From positions 1-44,269 of the forward strand of contig MWDQ01000022.1 of assembly GCA_002070645.1 (NCBI GenBank): 44,269 nt of DNA, given 5' to 3'. Below, piece by piece: positions 28,009-36,567 of the stretch (positions within the stretch are counted from its first letter, which is position 1; every line of letters begins with the position of its first letter). This DNA is from a candidate division TA06 bacterium ADurb.Bin131 (GTDB lineage: Bacteria > Ratteibacteria > UBA8468 > B48-G9 > DTJG01). Under the pieces are notes generated by a model. It worked only from the letters and a program-made list of their open reading frames with translations. It did not search any database and had not been told where the DNA came from. The translations under genes were made by a program, and so were the position numbers.

Positions 28009-29142
28009 ATGTTTAATTCTGGACAGCGTCTGGCACTTGATACAATAGAGCGAAAACCAACAAAGGGTATTCCTACCTTTTTTACGCATCTAATGGATAT
28101 TCCTCTTCTCGAAGAGATTGCAGGAGTTAATCCAGGAACTTATGTCAAACAACCAGAGCAAACATACCTTAGATATGTCAGGAATATAGGGGTTAATTGT
28201 CTTGATCAGTTTATTCCTGATAATCCATTGACAATGACTCAAAAAGGATTTGAATCCAGCACAAAAAGAACCCCCACCACAGGTCTTGAAACAATTATCA
28301 TTGATGGAATTAAGATAAATAGTCCTGAGGCAGTTGTTGAACATATAGAAAAATTTGAAATTCCAGCGTGTATCAAAGCAATAAAAGAATTTGACGAGGA
28401 AAAAACAGTTGTAGATATCATCAAGCAAGAAGAATCAATCCAGAGAAAACTCGGCCCGGATATCTTAAAATCAGGGTATGGATATATAAGATTTCCTGGA
28501 CTTGCCTACACATATTATGGATATTCAAACTATCTAATGGCATATGCCCTTTATCCTGATGTAATGGAAAAACTTTTTTCTGTCCAGGCGGACTATGCGT
28601 ATATCCATAATCTGGCTGCTGTCCGAGCAATCATCGAAGGAAAACTTCCTCTTTTGTATCGCCTTGACCATGATATGGCTGATTCAAGAGGACTACTTGT
28701 GAACATAAAATCACTTGAAAAACTCTGGCTTCCACATTTTGAAAGATCAATAAATCCTGTACTGAAAACAGGAATAAACCTTATATGGCATTGTGATGGG
28801 AATCTTATGGAACTTATTCCGTATTTAATTGACTGTGGAATCAAAGGATTTCAAGGGTTTCAATATGAGGCAGGGATGGACTATGAAAAGATATGCAAAC
28901 TTAAATCAAAAGATGGAGAAACAATGATAATAGTTGCTGGTGTATCAGTAACCGATGTGCTTCCACGGGGAACATCTGATACTGTAAGAAAACATATGAA
29001 ATACCTTGTTGATAATGGTCCAGAAACAGGGCTTTTTCTTGCTGCTTCCAGTTCAATTACACCAGGCACAAACAGAGAAAATGTTTTAACATTCATTGAA
29101 GGCTTAAAATATTATCGTGAATATGGAAGAGCCGGAATATAA
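28009..29142 (+). CDS. UroD/MtaA-superfamily protein
   Basis: This third UroD-like paralogue has 377 residues and the start FNSGQRLALDTIERKPTKGIP. The metal-site motif is His261-Cys262-Asp263 (WHCDGN), so Asp rather than Cys takes the second position, and the late cysteine position holds Ala/Ser (LAASSS). The pattern PG-x-N-x-E-N near the end is the common family close. The gene stands alone between the tandem repeat and a REP-like element, with no visible ribosome site of strength. Function is unknown; a cobamide-linked methyl transfer cannot be excluded. Confidence 0.75.
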   Translation: MFNSGQRLALDTIERKPTKGIPTFFTHLMDIPLLEEIAGVNPGTYVKQPEQTYLRYVRNIGVNCLDQFIPDNPLTMTQKGFESSTKRTPTTGLETIIIDGIKINSPEAVVEHIEKFEIPACIKAIKEFDEEKTVVDIIKQEESIQRKLGPDILKSGYGYIRFPGLAYTYYGYSNYLMAYALYPDVMEKLFSVQADYAYIHNLAAVRAIIEGKLPLLYRLDHDMADSRGLLVNIKSLEKLWLPHFERSINPVLKTGINLIWHCDGNLMELIPYLIDCGIKGFQGFQYEAGMDYEKICKLKSKDGETMIIVAGVSVTDVLPRGTSDTVRKHMKYLVDNGPETGLFLAASSSITPGTNRENVLTFIEGLKYYREYGRAGI

Positions 29143-29149
29143 AAAGAGG

Positions 29150-29231
29150 CAATGTAGTAAGCACCTTTAGGTGCGATGTATTTATGTTGTTATGAAAGGA
29201 CACGGGACTAAAGTCCCTCGGTATTTATAAC
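29150..29231 (+). repeat. REP-like element, best full copy
   Basis: The copy has the GTAG head, hairpin GCACC-TTTA-GGTGC (29161-29174), the linker GCGATGTATTTATGTTG, TTATGAAAGGACAC, a second hairpin GGGACTAAAGTCCC (29204-29217), then CTCGGTATTT. The end resembles the start in reverse complement. It overlaps the end of hepT and supplies its stop codon. Confidence 0.75.
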
Positions 29232-29549
29232 GTCTTTGATTTTTCTTTTAAGTTCTGGCAGTTTATCCTTGATGGTTTGCCAGACAATATTATAATTCAC
29301 CCCAAAATAATAATGAATGATTCTGTCTCTCATTCCGGCAATTTTTCTCCATTCAATATCCTTGTATTTATTCTTAAGTCCACTCGAGATATGTTTTACT
29401 GCTTCACCTATTATTTCGAAACTTCTGGTGCAACCCCTTTTTAATAGTTCATTTGAAATAAAATCTTCATAGGTAATTAATCTGGTTTCTTTCAAAAGAA
29501 AGTTTATTTCTTCGAGGATATGTTTAAGATATAGTATGTCCTGTTTCAT
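29208..29549 (-). CDS. hepT: HepT-family RNase toxin (DUF86)
   Basis: HepT toxins are HEPN-domain ribonucleases. The 113-residue helical protein has the catalytic R-x4-H-x-Y motif as Arg74-DRII-His79-Tyr80-Tyr81. In studied MntA-HepT pairs the tyrosine of this motif is modified with AMP by the partner, which silences the toxin. It follows the mntA gene on the same strand with a 26-bp overlap and has a strong ribosome site (GGAGG) inside mntA. Its last codons (TEGL and stop) lie within the REP-like element, so the natural C-terminus may have been replaced by repeat sequence. Confidence 0.87.
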   Translation of the reverse strand: MKQDILYLKHILEEINFLLKETRLITYEDFISNELLKRGCTRSFEIIGEAVKHISSGLKNKYKDIEWRKIAGMRDRIIHYYFGVNYNIVWQTIKDKLPELKRKIKDVINTEGL

Positions 29550-29844
29550 ACCACCTTACCTCCTTATCAATGTATGGCTTGATATATGGACTTAAACTAT
29601 CATTAGTTATTAATTCAACCCTTCTATTGAATAATTCCTCTAAAAAAAAGCATAACTCCATAAAATTATCAAAATCAGGCTTTTCAAATTCTACAAGAAA
29701 ATCTATATCGCTGTTTTTTTTCTGCTGTCCTCTGACAAAAGAACCAAAAAGGCCGATTTTTTTAACACCATATTTTTTCAGAATTTCTTTGTTCTCCCCT
29801 AACATCCTTATTATTTCATCAGCCGTTATCTTCTTGTTTTTCAT
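29524..29844 (-). CDS. mntA: MntA-type nucleotidyltransferase antitoxin
   Basis: This minimal nucleotidyltransferase carries the GS-x10-D-x-D motif as Gly34-Ser35 to Asp46 and Asp48. MntA proteins transfer AMP to HepT and so act as antitoxins. I start at the ATG at 29844 (106 residues); a longer frame to 29880 needs a TTG start. The third acidic ligand, usually Asp, appears as Glu in RVELI. It is the first gene of the pair. Confidence 0.85.
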   Translation of the reverse strand: MKNKKITADEIIRMLGENKEILKKYGVKKIGLFGSFVRGQQKKNSDIDFLVEFEKPDFDNFMELCFFLEELFNRRVELITNDSLSPYIKPYIDKEVRWYETGHTIS

Positions 29845-30226
29845 TTTATTTCTACTCTCTATTACTTTTTTCGTAAACAATGGTTGGACTATATTTCTGA
29901 AAAATTCCTTTTAACCTTTAATCTCTATATAAAATCATATAATTTATAGACCAACTGGTCAACCCGATGTTTGTGTATCTTGCTTTTGTTTTTTGTAGTG
30001 AGCACCTTTAGATGTGTTTCCTCTGCAAGTTTCCACTTTAATAAGGCAAGGAAAATAGAAAACTTCTACTAACCCGTGCTTTCGAAGAATGAGAATAAGT
30101 ATATCTATATACAATGGCAAACGAGAAATATTTTTTTACTTGCCTGAGATTCCCTGCTAAAATATTGTGTGCAAACAATTTCCCAAAGATTATTTTTATA
30201 TGAGAATTTATCCTGATACAGTGTTT
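29845..30226. other. Intergenic region between mntA and the response regulator
   Basis: The region is AT-rich with no credible gene on either strand. It contains a half copy of the REP-like element at 29994-30018, and I see nothing else in it. The response-regulator promoter lies just beyond. Confidence 0.45.
29994..30018 (+). repeat. Half copy of the REP-like element
   Basis: TGTAGTGAGCACCTTTAGAT keeps the GTAG head and the first hairpin with one broken pair. The GCGATGTATTT block that follows in other copies is decayed to GTGTTTCC. Confidence 0.6.
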
Positions 30227-30256
30227 TTGACATATCACAGAGGCAGGACTTATAAT
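30227..30256 (+). promoter_or_regulatory. Consensus sigma70 promoter
   Basis: Perfect TTGACA (30227-30232) and perfect TATAAT (30251-30256) are 18 bp apart. This is the strongest promoter in the window. The start would be near 30263, 42 bases before the response-regulator gene, and the message may run to the terminator at 34879. Confidence 0.75.
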
Positions 30257-30304
30257 ACGATAAATTATGTGTTTATTTAATATTATGAAACAAAGAGGTA
30301 TATT

Positions 30305-30703
30305 ATGGTTGATACAGGAGACGAAAAAACTACTCAGAACGCAAAGGTTGTAATGATAGTTGAGGATGATGATACAATAAGAAAACTGCTTGTTATTGAG
30401 TGTAAACGAAGAGGGTTTGAAGTTCTCGAATATAGAGATGCTTCGTCAGCGATGGCAGTGATTGATAGAAATAAGCCAGAGATAGATGTAGCAATTGTGG
30501 ATTTAATGAATATGGGTTACGGTGGGAATCTCGGTGGGTACCTTAAAGGGTTTAACCAATATCAGACAACAAAAGTGATTTACTATACTGCTCTCGCAGA
30601 AAATCAATTTAACAAAAATATCCTTGATGTACCCAATACATATTATGTTCACAAGGTACCTGGAAGTATAAAAACAGTGATTGAGATTGTTGAAAAGACC
30701 TGA
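30305..30703 (+). CDS. Stand-alone response-regulator receiver domain
   Basis: The 132 residues form one CheY-like receiver. The acidic pocket is Glu20-Asp21-Asp22, the phosphoacceptor Asp66 (IVDLMNMG), the switch Thr95 (YYTAL) and the conserved lysine Lys117 (HKVPG). There is no output domain, so it must act through a partner. About 13 extra residues precede the domain. No histidine kinase is in the window. It lies behind the consensus promoter and 17 bp before an esterase gene, an odd partner for a receiver. Confidence 0.87.
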   Translation: MVDTGDEKTTQNAKVVMIVEDDDTIRKLLVIECKRRGFEVLEYRDASSAMAVIDRNKPEIDVAIVDLMNMGYGGNLGGYLKGFNQYQTTKVIYYTALAENQFNKNILDVPNTYYVHKVPGSIKTVIEIVEKT

Positions 30704-30720
30704 ACAAAAAGGAGGAAAAA

Positions 30721-31779
30721 ATGCCAAATTATAATGATGCGCCACAGGTAATAGATAATTTTATATACAAACTTTATAAAAGAACAAAGCCATCAATGGC
30801 TATTGACAGAGTGAATCCTGTAAATGGCCAGTCATTTGAAAAATGGCGGGACACATTGAAATCAAAAGTAAAAGAACTTCTCGGAAATTTTCCTGAACCA
30901 GCGCCTCTTAATCCGCAACTGTGCAGTGTTGAGGATTTTCCAGATTTTACGAGAGAAAAATACCTGATTCAAACAGAAGAAGATTGTTGGATGCCTCTGT
31001 ATCTTTTAACTCCTAAAACTTCAGAGAAGAAACTACCTGCAATTCTTTGTTGTCACGGGCATGGTCCTTATGGAAAGGACCCTGTCGCTGGAGTTCATTT
31101 TAACCAGCCAGAAAGAATAAATGGCATCAAATCTGCTAATTATAATTATGGCGAGATAATGGCAAAACGTGGTTATATTACGATTGTTCCTGACTGGAGA
31201 GGATTCGGAGAAAGATGTGGTTATGATTCTAATATATTCCCTGGAAGGGATAAGTGTAATATTTATTTTATACAGCATCTTTTACTCGGAAGAACGCTTC
31301 TCGGTGCAAATATATTTGATGGAATGAGGGCTATTGATTTTTTACTTACAAAGAAAAATGTTAATCCAGAAAAAATTGGTTGTATGGGGCTTTCTCAGGG
31401 TGGAACAATGACAACATATATTACCCTGCTTGATGATAGAATTAAAGCCGCTGATATTATTTGTTATGCAACAACAGTTGCTCATTATGCAATCAATAGA
31501 CCTAATTTCTGTGGGAGTCAGCTTGTCCCCGGGCTTTATCAATATGCAGATGTTGGAGATGTAATTGGAGCCATTGCCCCCAGACCACTTCTTGTTGAAT
31601 CAGGCGCAAATGATACATGTTTCTGGCTTCATTCTGCTCTTGAGGCGCACGAAAAAATAAAAAAAGCATACAAGGCATCAGGAAAAGATGAAAACCTCTG
31701 GATTGAGATATTTCCAGGAGAACATAGTTTTGCAGCAGGAAAGGCATTTGAATTTTTCGATAGACATCTGAAATCTTAA
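30721..31779 (+). CDS. Cytoplasmic alpha/beta-hydrolase, acetylxylan-esterase-like
   Basis: The 352-residue hydrolase has no signal peptide. Motifs are LCCHGHGPYGKDP (oxyanion region), GLSQG with nucleophile Ser225, Asp298 (GANDTCF) and His335 (GEHSF), a complete triad in the right order. The family includes acetylxylan esterases and dienelactone-hydrolase-like enzymes that deacetylate imported oligosaccharides. Its stop shares a base with the next start (TAATG type junction). The substrate is not known, but nearby pentose genes make an acetylated pentose oligomer plausible. Confidence 0.8.
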   Translation: MPNYNDAPQVIDNFIYKLYKRTKPSMAIDRVNPVNGQSFEKWRDTLKSKVKELLGNFPEPAPLNPQLCSVEDFPDFTREKYLIQTEEDCWMPLYLLTPKTSEKKLPAILCCHGHGPYGKDPVAGVHFNQPERINGIKSANYNYGEIMAKRGYITIVPDWRGFGERCGYDSNIFPGRDKCNIYFIQHLLLGRTLLGANIFDGMRAIDFLLTKKNVNPEKIGCMGLSQGGTMTTYITLLDDRIKAADIICYATTVAHYAINRPNFCGSQLVPGLYQYADVGDVIGAIAPRPLLVESGANDTCFWLHSALEAHEKIKKAYKASGKDENLWIEIFPGEHSFAAGKAFEFFDRHLKS

Positions 31780-33440
31780 TGAATAAAAAAACAAAAGTCC
31801 TTCTGTGGATAATCGTGGTTTTTGTTTTTATCTGGATTTTAACTCCAGTTTTTCTTGGGATTAAAACACATAATGCTACTGATGGAAAGATAAAACTGTG
31901 TTTTTTCTTGACCCATACATGTGCAAAGGTGTTTAAATTTCAATGGAAGATTTTTGATAAGCCGTATATCGAGTTAAATGCGAGAAGCACAATAAAACTT
32001 CCATGGAAAAGCCTTGTTTTTGGAACAACTCAATTGCTTGCTTTTGAAGGTCCTGGAAGCATTGTTTTACCTTCTGGAAATTCAAAGATTAATTTTTCAG
32101 GAGAAATCCAGGGAAATTTTAAAACAGGCGAAGTGAATATCAAAAGCGGTAGTGTATGGCTGGAGAAATTTGGGAATATATTTGTCTCTGGAAAACTTGT
32201 AAAATGGGGAAAGGAAACCTGCGAGATACAGGGGAAGGTAAAAGATTTTTCTGTTGAGGAATTAAGGACAGTATTCGGAATTGAAAGTTTACCTTTTGCA
32301 GGAGTAATAAACGGAAATCTCTCAGTTATAATAAATAAGGATATTGTTAAATTATTGAAGTTTGATGTGAGTTTTTCAAATCTTTATTTTCAGAAACAGA
32401 GCAAACCACTATCGGGAAATGCAAAGGGTTCATACGATATACTGCAGAAAAAATGTTTCGTGGAATCCGGAAATATCACCACTCAATCAGGTGGCAAGAT
32501 TTTGCTTAAAGGGTTTGTCAGTCCAGAAGAGTTCAGCCTTAAGATTGAATCAGAAGGTGTAAACCTTGATGAGATAATTTCGCAGTTGCCGGAAAAATGG
32601 CAGGAAAAGATAAAGGTTAAAAATAATTCAGGGATTTCAATAAATATAGAAGGATTTCGGGATAAAAAAGAACATCTGCCTTTTATATCTGGATTTCTAT
32701 CTTTACCCGGAGAGATATGCTTTAACAATTTTTCATGTTGTTCATTTGCTTTAAGTGGTTCTCAGGATAATAAAGAAATAAACATAGAAGCAGAGAAAAT
32801 TGGTTTTGGAAACATTAATTGCAGGGAAATAAAAGGAAAAATTATCAGTTACAACGATAAATATAAAGGCAATATTACTTTTAATCTTTATGATGGAAAG
32901 GGCAATATAAGTTTTGTGTCTTCTGAAGCAAAGGATCCTTTGAAATTTTATGCAAAGGCTGATGTTAAAAGGATAAATCTTGAGAAACTTATTCATAACC
33001 TGAACCCTGATGTACTTGTAACAGGGATTGTAAACCTTATTTGTTTTATGGAATTTGGTAAAAACAATGTTTCACTTATGGCAAGGTTTGATAATGTTCC
33101 TGGAAGACCTTTTTCTCAAAAACTTAACATTGGTGCTGTAGAAGCTCTTGCGAAATTGGGTTCATCAAGTTTTAGCGGAAGCATAGGAAGACAATTTGGG
33201 AGTGAGAATTTTTACTACAGAAGAATCGGAGGGGTTATTAATTATCAAGATGGATTGCTGACAATAGAAGGAACTGTAAAAAAGGCCGGTAATTATGATT
33301 ATCTTGTAACATCTGAGATTTTTGGTTCTGGTATAAATGTCCTTGTTGATAAAAAAAATAATTCAATTCACATAGAGGACTTAAAACAAAGAATAAATAA
33401 TGCAATGAAGCAGAACAAACCAGAGATGAAATTTTCCTGA
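31779..33440 (+). CDS. Membrane-anchored AsmA-like protein
   Basis: One N-terminal transmembrane helix (about 6-26) is followed by over 500 residues rich in alternating beta-strand segments such as GKILLKGFVSPEEFSLKIES. The C-terminal part shows LTIEGTVKKAGNYDY followed by a FGSGINV stretch. This is the character of AsmA/TamB/YhdP-type proteins, which span the periplasm and help lipid transport to the outer membrane. The assignment is by general look rather than a motif. It sits between an esterase and a sugar isomerase with no gaps, which has no obvious logic. Confidence 0.6.
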   Translation: MNKKTKVLLWIIVVFVFIWILTPVFLGIKTHNATDGKIKLCFFLTHTCAKVFKFQWKIFDKPYIELNARSTIKLPWKSLVFGTTQLLAFEGPGSIVLPSGNSKINFSGEIQGNFKTGEVNIKSGSVWLEKFGNIFVSGKLVKWGKETCEIQGKVKDFSVEELRTVFGIESLPFAGVINGNLSVIINKDIVKLLKFDVSFSNLYFQKQSKPLSGNAKGSYDILQKKCFVESGNITTQSGGKILLKGFVSPEEFSLKIESEGVNLDEIISQLPEKWQEKIKVKNNSGISINIEGFRDKKEHLPFISGFLSLPGEICFNNFSCCSFALSGSQDNKEINIEAEKIGFGNINCREIKGKIISYNDKYKGNITFNLYDGKGNISFVSSEAKDPLKFYAKADVKRINLEKLIHNLNPDVLVTGIVNLICFMEFGKNNVSLMARFDNVPGRPFSQKLNIGAVEALAKLGSSSFSGSIGRQFGSENFYYRRIGGVINYQDGLLTIEGTVKKAGNYDYLVTSEIFGSGINVLVDKKNNSIHIEDLKQRINNAMKQNKPEMKFS

Positions 33441-33452
33441 CAGGAGGAAGAA

Positions 33453-34856
33453 ATGGAAAGACAAACAGTTGGATTGATTGTTGGAAACAGGCCATGTTTT
33501 CCTGAGATTCTTTGTAAGGCAGGAAGGGAAAGAATGTTAAATGTTCTTAAAAATACAGGTGTTGATGTTATTGCTCTTTCAGAACAGGATACGAGGTATG
33601 GAAAGGTTGAAACATGGGAAGATACAAAAAAGTGTGCCTCTCTTTTCAAAAAGAATGCAGATAAAATAAGCGGTATTATCGTTACGCTTCCTAATTTTGG
33701 TGAAGAAAGAGCAATTGCTGATACACTGCGGCTTTCAGGACTTGATGTTCCTGTTCTTGTTCATGCGTATCCTGATGAACTCGAAAAAATGGACCCTGCA
33801 AGTAGAAGGGATAGTTTTTGTGGAAAGATTTCAGCATGCGGGAATCTTAAGCAGTATGGCATTAAATATTCATTGACCACAAATCATACTGTTTCTCCTG
33901 AAGACAAAGGTTTTCGCTCAGACCTTTTAAGATTTCTTGCAATATGCAGAATTATTAAGGGATTGAAGAACCTGAAGATTGGTGCAATAGGAACAAGACC
34001 AGAAGCATTTAAGACAGTCAGATATAGCGAAAAAATACTCGAGAAAAATGGAATCTCAGTTGATGTAATGGATTTATCAGACCTTCTCGGGATTATAGGA
34101 AAACTTGAGGATAATGATGGAGATGTTAAGAAAAATCTTAAGGAATTTACTGACTATATCTGTGTAAAAAAGGAAGACAAAGCAGTAATGAAGATGGCAA
34201 AACTTATTACAGCAATTAAACAATGGACACAGGAAAGAGAATTAAAAGGATTTGCTTTTCAGTGCTGGACATCAATCCAGGAAAATCTTGGAATATTCCC
34301 ATGTGGTGTTATGGGGTATTTCAGTCAAAAGGGTATACCTGCTGCTTGCGAGGTTGATGTGACAGGACTGGTTTCAATGTATATTCTTCAACTTGCTTCA
34401 GAAAAACCGAGTGCAATTGTTGACTGGAACAATAACTATGGGGAAGACCCTGATAAAACAGTTCTTTTCCACTGTAGTAATTTTCCATTAGAAATTCTCG
34501 AAAAACCAGTAATAACCCATCATGTAATACTTGCAGAAACTGTTGGTAAAGATAAAACTTTTGGTGCTGTAGAAGGAAAGATAAAACCAGGGCAGGTTTC
34601 TCTTTTAAGGTTATCAACTGATGATTGTTCTGGGAAAATAAAAGGATATGTATGTCAAGGTTCAATGACAGATGATAAACTTAAAACATTTGGCGGAGTG
34701 GGCGTTGCAGAGATAAAAAATCTGCAGAAATTGCTGAATTTTATATGTATGAATGGTTTTGAGCACCATGTTGCCATAAATCTTTCAGATACTGCAGAAG
34801 CAATTTCTGAGGCGCTAACAGTATACAAAGAGTGGGATATTTATGCACACTACTGA
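33453..34856 (+). CDS. L-fucose/L-arabinose isomerase-family protein
   Basis: At 467 residues this is an aldose-ketose isomerase of the fucose/arabinose isomerase fold, with an N-terminal alpha/beta domain and the conserved late segment CWTSIQENLGIFPC. Likely manganese ligands are Glu300 (ACEVD) and Asp324 (VDWNN), spaced 24 residues as in E. coli FucI (Glu337, Asp361), plus a late His438/His439 (GFEHHVA). Given araD and GH51 in the window, L-arabinose to L-ribulose is the best guess. Related proteins act on other sugars, including sulfoquinovose. It is preceded by AGGAGG and followed by a strong terminator. Confidence 0.78.
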   Translation: MERQTVGLIVGNRPCFPEILCKAGRERMLNVLKNTGVDVIALSEQDTRYGKVETWEDTKKCASLFKKNADKISGIIVTLPNFGEERAIADTLRLSGLDVPVLVHAYPDELEKMDPASRRDSFCGKISACGNLKQYGIKYSLTTNHTVSPEDKGFRSDLLRFLAICRIIKGLKNLKIGAIGTRPEAFKTVRYSEKILEKNGISVDVMDLSDLLGIIGKLEDNDGDVKKNLKEFTDYICVKKEDKAVMKMAKLITAIKQWTQERELKGFAFQCWTSIQENLGIFPCGVMGYFSQKGIPAACEVDVTGLVSMYILQLASEKPSAIVDWNNNYGEDPDKTVLFHCSNFPLEILEKPVITHHVILAETVGKDKTFGAVEGKIKPGQVSLLRLSTDDCSGKIKGYVCQGSMTDDKLKTFGGVGVAEIKNLQKLLNFICMNGFEHHVAINLSDTAEAISEALTVYKEWDIYAHY

Positions 34857-34878
34857 TATAAGCGATTAAGTCAGGAGT

Positions 34879-34911
34879 AAATCCCCGGATTTATTCCGGG
34901 GATTTGTTTTT
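34879..34911 (+). terminator. Intrinsic terminator after the isomerase gene
   Basis: The arms AAATCCCCGG (34879-34888) and CCGGGGATTT (34896-34905) pair perfectly around a 7-base loop and are followed by GTTTTTAT. It ends the response-regulator to isomerase message. Confidence 0.88.
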
Positions 34912-34930
34912 ATGAAATAATTTTTTAATA

Positions 34931-35015
34931 GAAATGTAGTGAGGACTATAGTCTAGTGTCTTTTCCTGTGGCGCAATAAATACATCGCACCTAAAGGTGT
35001 TTACTATATTTTACG
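34931..35015 (-). repeat. REP-like element, full copy in inverse orientation
   Basis: Read on the minus strand it has ATAGTAAACACC-TTTA-GGTG, then GCGATGTATTTATTG, GAAAAGACAC, a second hairpin GACTATAGTC (34944-34953) and CTCACTACATTTC. The two ends are imperfect inverted repeats of about 12 bp, each with a GTAG/ATAG head. This is the REPIN layout of two REPs facing each other. Confidence 0.75.
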
Positions 35016-35090
35016 ATTTGCATTCTTCAATTCCGCAATTTTTTTAATCAGGTTCAGGCCTTTATCAAACAGAAAACTTTTAATTCAATA

Positions 35091-35099
35091 TGGTATAAT
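35091..35099 (+). promoter_or_regulatory. Extended -10 promoter for the FGGY kinase operon
   Basis: TGGTATAAT is a perfect extended -10 (TG, one base, TATAAT). No good -35 lies 17 bp upstream. The start would be near 35106, 20 bases before the kinase ATG, which has AAGGAG before it. Confidence 0.6.
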
Positions 35100-35125
35100 C
35101 AGAGATATCAAAGGAGTAAAATCAT

Positions 35126-36565
35126 ATGGATAAAATTTTTCTCGGGATTGATGTTGGAACACAAGGAACAAGGGTTGTATGCGTTGATTCTAAGGGCGAG
35201 GTTATTAGTGAATCCGAGGATCTTTTTCCATTGCAATCCAGGCCACTTCCAGATGGATGGCACCAGCAGGACCCTTATCAATGGTGGCAATCAACAGTAT
35301 TATGCTTGAGAAAGGTACTGAGAGAGATAAATATTTCAAGTATTTCTGCTATATCAGCGTCATCAACATCAGGTACAATTTGTCTGCTTGATGAGAAATA
35401 TCTTCCTGTTATGCCTGCTATTCTTTACAGTGATAGAAGGGGTGAAGATCAGGCAATTGCTTTGAATAAGGGATTATATCACATTACAGAGAAAATGGGT
35501 TATAAATTTAATTCCTCGTATGCCCTTGCAAAGATTTTATGGGTAAAAGAAAATATGCCCGAGGTGTTTAGCAGGGTAAAAAGGGTTGTGCACGCAACTG
35601 ATTATCTTATAGGGAAACTTTCTGGCAATTTCTGCGTAAGTGATTACACAAATGTTTTGAAAACAGGATATGACCTTATTGATGGAGCATGGCCTGGAGA
35701 GATTGAAAGTATATTTGGTATTCCAGTAGAAATTCTGCCCGAGGTTGTTTCTCCGGGTGCTGTTATAGGGGTTGTATCAGTTGGATGTTCAGAGGAAACA
35801 GGACTTCCTCCTGGCATACCTGTTGTTGCAGGGATGACTGATGGATGCGCTTCGCAGGTTTCAACAGGAACTGTTACCCCTGGTGATTGGAATTCAACAC
35901 TTGGGACAACTCTTGTGATAAAAGGGGTTACAAAGGAAATTTTGAAGGATCCTTTTGGTAGAATTTATAGTCATAGACATCCTGATGGGTACTGGCTTCC
36001 AGGAGGCGCAAGTAATACCGGGGGTGAATATATTACAAAAAAATTCAGCCAGGACGAACTGGATGAACTTAACAATAATGCATTAAAAATTGCACCAACA
36101 GGTCTTCTTTGTTATCCTCTTTCAGGAAAAGGAGAAAGGTTTCCTTTTGTAAATCCACAGGCAGAGGGTTTTGAACCTGCAGGTTGTGATAAGAATACGT
36201 TGTACACATCCTGTCTCGAGGGGGTTGGATATATTGAAAAACTCGCATATCAAACACTTGAAGATCTCAGAGCAAAAATAGGTGAGAAGATAAGAATTGC
36301 TGGGGGCGGAACAAAAAGTGTTTCCTGGAATAAAATCCGTGCGTCAATACTCGGGAAAATTCTTATCCAACCGCAGCATACAGGTGCGGCTATTGGCTCT
36401 GCGATAATTTCTTCTTCGCGGACATACTTTCAAAATCTTGTTTCTGCCTGTGAAAATATGGTTAAAATTACTGCTACCTATGAGCCCGAAAAAAACTGGG
36501 TTGATAGGTATAACGAGATATATCAGAAATTTATTAAAGAATTAAAACTGAGGAATTATATTTAA
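35126..36565 (+). CDS. FGGY-family pentulose/sugar kinase
   Basis: The 479-residue kinase has the FGGY start FLGIDVGTQGTR (phosphate 1 loop), substrate-side DGWHQQDP, a catalytic Asp239 (GMTDGC) and phosphate-2/adenosine segments STLGTTLVIKG and IRIAGGGTKS. The motif GGASNTGG (293-300) resembles the branch that includes plant and cyanobacterial D-ribulokinase rather than classic XylB. In this setting it may phosphorylate L-ribulose or D-xylulose. It leads an operon with the phosphohexomutase 2 bp after its stop. The exact sugar is uncertain. Confidence 0.82.
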   Translation: MDKIFLGIDVGTQGTRVVCVDSKGEVISESEDLFPLQSRPLPDGWHQQDPYQWWQSTVLCLRKVLREINISSISAISASSTSGTICLLDEKYLPVMPAILYSDRRGEDQAIALNKGLYHITEKMGYKFNSSYALAKILWVKENMPEVFSRVKRVVHATDYLIGKLSGNFCVSDYTNVLKTGYDLIDGAWPGEIESIFGIPVEILPEVVSPGAVIGVVSVGCSEETGLPPGIPVVAGMTDGCASQVSTGTVTPGDWNSTLGTTLVIKGVTKEILKDPFGRIYSHRHPDGYWLPGGASNTGGEYITKKFSQDELDELNNNALKIAPTGLLCYPLSGKGERFPFVNPQAEGFEPAGCDKNTLYTSCLEGVGYIEKLAYQTLEDLRAKIGEKIRIAGGGTKSVSWNKIRASILGKILIQPQHTGAAIGSAIISSSRTYFQNLVSACENMVKITATYEPEKNWVDRYNEIYQKFIKELKLRNYI

Positions 36566-36567
36566 AA

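Noticed and set aside
30038-30238. 66-residue minus-strand frame upstream of the response regulator
   Set aside because: It overlaps the consensus promoter and has no family likeness or ribosome site.
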